Origin: Planctomycetes bacterium UBA2386
GTDB lineage: Bacteria > Planctomycetota > UBA1135 > UBA2386
Length of the DNA: 7,374 nt
Reading direction: 5' to 3'
Assembly (NCBI GenBank): GCA_002343845.1
Contig: DDSQ01000016.1
Span: 2,683 to 10,056, forward strand
Part shown: in pieces, positions 6,034-7,374 of the stretch
How the letters are laid out: each line of letters opens with the position of its first letter
Numbering within the stretch: position 1 is the first letter of the stretch
Made by a program: the position numbers and the translations under genes
The notes under the pieces: generated by a model
Databases searched by the model: none
Told to the model about the DNA's origin: nothing
The model's input: only the letters and a program-made list of their open reading frames with translations

Positions 6034-6038
6034 CTCCT
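6034..6038 (-). promoter_or_regulatory. Ribosome binding site of doxX
   Basis: AGGAG on the minus strand stands seven bases before the ATG at 6026, at ideal spacing. It excludes the long in-frame extension of this frame up to 6962, which runs across the MBL gene. doxX therefore has its own initiation signal. Confidence 0.75.
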
Positions 6039-6071
6039 GTCGATGCGTGTGGACGTGGTGATGCGTGCCGG

Positions 6072-6098
6072 CCCCTGCGTGAACATCACGCGCAGGGG
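6072..6098 (-). other. Strong imperfect hairpin in the MBL-doxX gap
   Basis: CCCCTGCGTGA (6072-6082) pairs with TCACGCGCAGGGG (6086-6098) with a two-base bulge and a loop of about three bases, giving roughly 11 base pairs. On the minus strand it begins 11 bases after the MBL stop and ends 45 bases before the doxX start. No T-tract follows on the transcribed side, so it is more likely an mRNA processing or stability element, or a partial attenuator, than a full terminator. Nearby the octamer GATGCGTG occurs twice (6042-6049 and 6060-6067), 18 bases apart. Confidence 0.5.
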
Positions 6099-6109
6099 TG
6101 CGACCGTGG

Positions 6110-6841
6110 TCAGCGCGACGCGGCGACCGCCTCGGCCAGGTGTCGCAGCAAGGCTGCGCCGTCGCCGCGCCACGCGCTGCCGTGCATGCACGCGAGCGTG
6201 CGCGGCTGCTGCGCGGCCAGGCGCAGCAGCGTCGCCCGCGTCTGCGGCGCGTGCGCGTAGTAGTCCAGCGGGCTGCGGAAGGCCTCGCTCGGTCCGAGGA
6301 TGTCGCCCTCGGTCAGCGCCCGCTCGGGCGAGCCGGGCTGCGTGAACAGGTCGCCGCAGAACAGCGTGGCGCTGGTGGTATCCATCAGCAGCCCGGCGTC
6401 CCAGCCGTGCGGCACATGCGGCGTGTCGATCCACTGCAGCGTGTGCCGGCCGGTCACCAGCCGCTCGCCGTCGGCGAGTGCACGCGGCGCCCGGTCGGCC
6501 AGGTCGCCGACCGACACCATCGCGCCGATCTGCGAGCACACCGGCGCCGCCGCCGGCGCCACCGCGAGCAGCGCGTTCAGCGCGCCGCACTCGTCGGCCT
6601 CGACATGCGAGAACGCGATCCAGCGCAGCCGCTCGATCGGCATCAGGGAGCGGATGGCCGCCGACACCGCGTCGAACAGCGCGCGCGGGCCGGTATGGAA
6701 CAGCAGCGGTTCGTCGTCCAGCAGCAGGTACTGGTTGAAGCTGAAGCGTTCGCCGTCGGGCAGCGCGACCGGCGTGTGGATGCGGTGGATGCCGTCGGCG
6801 ATCTCGTCGACGCGGGTACCGGTGATCGGGTCGGTGGTCAT
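6110..6841 (-). CDS. Metallo-beta-lactamase-fold protein of the diiron oxygen-binding (flavodiiron-like) type
   Basis: The protein has 243 residues, one MBL domain and no fused flavodoxin or rubredoxin. Metal ligands fall in flavodiiron-like positions: FSHVEADE with His79, Glu81 and Asp83, TPHVPHGWD with His142 and His145, LFCGDLFT with the bridging Asp164, and CMHGSAW with His220. The HxExD spacing, with Glu at the third position instead of the HxHxDH of hydrolytic MBLs, points to a diiron centre binding O2, NO or peroxide rather than a zinc hydrolase. The residue after Asp83 is Glu84, where many flavodiiron proteins have a His iron ligand. I recall SH-x-EADECG as typical of this single-domain subgroup, so it is probably a family trait. 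The ATG at 6841 has AGGAG seven bases upstream (6853-6849), and its first bases overlap the stop of the upstream SDR gene as ATGA, implying coupled translation. It is likely cytosolic. The electron donor and substrate are unknown. Confidence 0.88.
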   Translation of the reverse strand: MTTDPITGTRVDEIADGIHRIHTPVALPDGERFSFNQYLLLDDEPLLFHTGPRALFDAVSAAIRSLMPIERLRWIAFSHVEADECGALNALLAVAPAAAPVCSQIGAMVSVGDLADRAPRALADGERLVTGRHTLQWIDTPHVPHGWDAGLLMDTTSATLFCGDLFTQPGSPERALTEGDILGPSEAFRSPLDYYAHAPQTRATLLRLAAQQPRTLACMHGSAWRGDGAALLRHLAEAVAASR

Positions 6842-7374
6842 GGCAAGGCTCCTGGCGCGTTGGGGGAAGGGGATCGCCTGTCGTCGAGGCGGGTCGTGCG
6901 TGGCGAGGGAGGCGGTGCGCGCGCCCACGGCTCTCCGGCCACACCGTCGCGCCAAGAGGCATGGCGTGGTGCCCAGCCGAGGCGCAGGCGCGCCTGCGCG
7001 TTCGAAACCCTGAACGACGGCAGCGTCGGCGGCGGCTCGGGCGCCGGCGAGAGGCCGCCGCCCGCAGTCGCGGCGAGCCCGCGCAACAGTTCGCCCCAGC
7101 GCAGCGGCGCGTCGTCGACGATCGCCATCACGTCGCGCACGAACGGCTGCGCCGTGGTCGCGGCGACGACCGCCGCGGCCATGTCGTCGACATGCACCAG
7201 GCTGACGAACGCGCGGCCGTCGCCGGGCACGCGCCAGTCGTCGGCCCGGGCCGACGCCGCCCAGGCCTGCGACAGCGCGGTGCCGGGGCCGTAGAGCAGC
7301 CCCCCGCGCAGCACGCCCGTGGCCAGGCCGCTGCCGGCGGCATGCTGCTCGAGCCTCTGCGCGGAGCGCAGGAA
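6838..7374 (-). CDS. NAD(P)-dependent epimerase/dehydratase, extended SDR (C-terminal part, cut by window edge)
   Basis: The last 178 residues are present, and the start lies beyond the right edge. The frame is open from base 7374 (FLRSAQRLEQHAAGSGLATG) into LRGGLLYGPGT, the R-GG-LYGPG motif after the catalytic helix in extended SDRs. LVHVDDMAAAVVAA, the V-V-DDxA-A substrate/cofactor wall helix, follows, and near the end FRVSNAQARLRLGWAPRHASWRDGV matches the N-AKLR-ELGW-P--S-REG C-terminus of this superfamily. The N-terminal GxxGxxG nucleotide site and the YxxxK pair are outside the window, so activity cannot be judged. After WRDGV about 35 further residues, rich in Pro and Arg, continue to the TGA at 6840-6838. 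This tail carries the ribosome binding site of the next gene and overlaps its ATG. The GTG at 7314 is an internal codon, not the start. Confidence 0.85.
   Translation of the reverse strand, partial: FLRSAQRLEQHAAGSGLATGVLRGGLLYGPGTALSQAWAASARADDWRVPGDGRAFVSLVHVDDMAAAVVAATTAQPFVRDVMAIVDDAPLRWGELLRGLAATAGGGLSPAPEPPPTLPSFRVSNAQARLRLGWAPRHASWRDGVAGEPWARAPPPSPRTTRLDDRRSPSPNAPGALP
6849..6853 (-). promoter_or_regulatory. Ribosome binding site of the MBL gene, inside the SDR coding end
   Basis: AGGAG on the minus strand lies seven bases before the ATG at 6841, within the final codons of the SDR gene. Together with the ATGA stop/start overlap it marks a translationally coupled gene pair and decides the MBL start. 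Confidence 0.75.

Noticed and set aside
1..7374. Mobile element, CRISPR array, tRNA or toxin-antitoxin pair
   Set aside because: No transposase or integrase motif, no regularly spaced repeats, no cloverleaf-like sequence with the usual TTCGAATC region, and no small paired genes were found on reading both strands.

Overview
The window is very GC-rich, with strong G/C preference at third codon positions, and carries gene types common in betaproteobacteria. I read it as chromosomal DNA of a Burkholderiales-like organism (Rubrivivax/Leptothrix/Roseateles kind). This rests on composition and remembered protein resemblance, not on a search. There are eight genes: six complete and one cut at each window edge. 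I saw no tRNA, rRNA, insertion sequence, CRISPR array or phage gene.

Left block, minus strand, bases 1-2615: a tight three-gene run read right to left. It holds a zinc succinylglutamate desuccinylase/aspartoacylase-family hydrolase, a soluble bacterial cytochrome P450, and the N-terminal part of an AlkC-like DNA alkylation repair protein cut by the left edge. Gaps of 14 and 19 bases suggest one transcript. A 243-base divergent spacer (2616-2858) separates it from the next block.

Middle block, plus strand, 2859-5288: a Tat-exported protein built of about four rhodanese modules, of which only the second has a normal cysteine active-site loop. It is followed after 42 bases by a riboflavin synthase of the E. 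coli RibC/RibE type. That gene has no visible Shine-Dalgarno and may start near-leaderless from a -10-like TACAGT.

A 333-base convergent spacer (5289-5621) holds no gene I recognise. It contains a perfect 16-base palindrome, a GC hairpin beyond doxX and some coding-like texture.

Right block, minus strand, 5622-7374: the C-terminal part of an extended-SDR NAD(P)-dependent epimerase/dehydratase (cut by the right edge), a metallo-beta-lactamase-fold protein of the diiron oxygen-binding (flavodiiron-like) type whose start overlaps the SDR stop as ATGA, and a four-helix DoxX membrane protein. A strong imperfect hairpin lies in the 83-base gap before doxX.

Together this is a redox-flavoured neighbourhood: haem monooxygenase, sulfur transfer, flavin synthesis, diiron MBL and DoxX. 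No single pathway links all the genes. The most unusual items are the multi-rhodanese protein, the hydrolase-P450-DNA repair operon and the SDR-MBL-DoxX operon. I did not find convincing evidence of a wholly new system.
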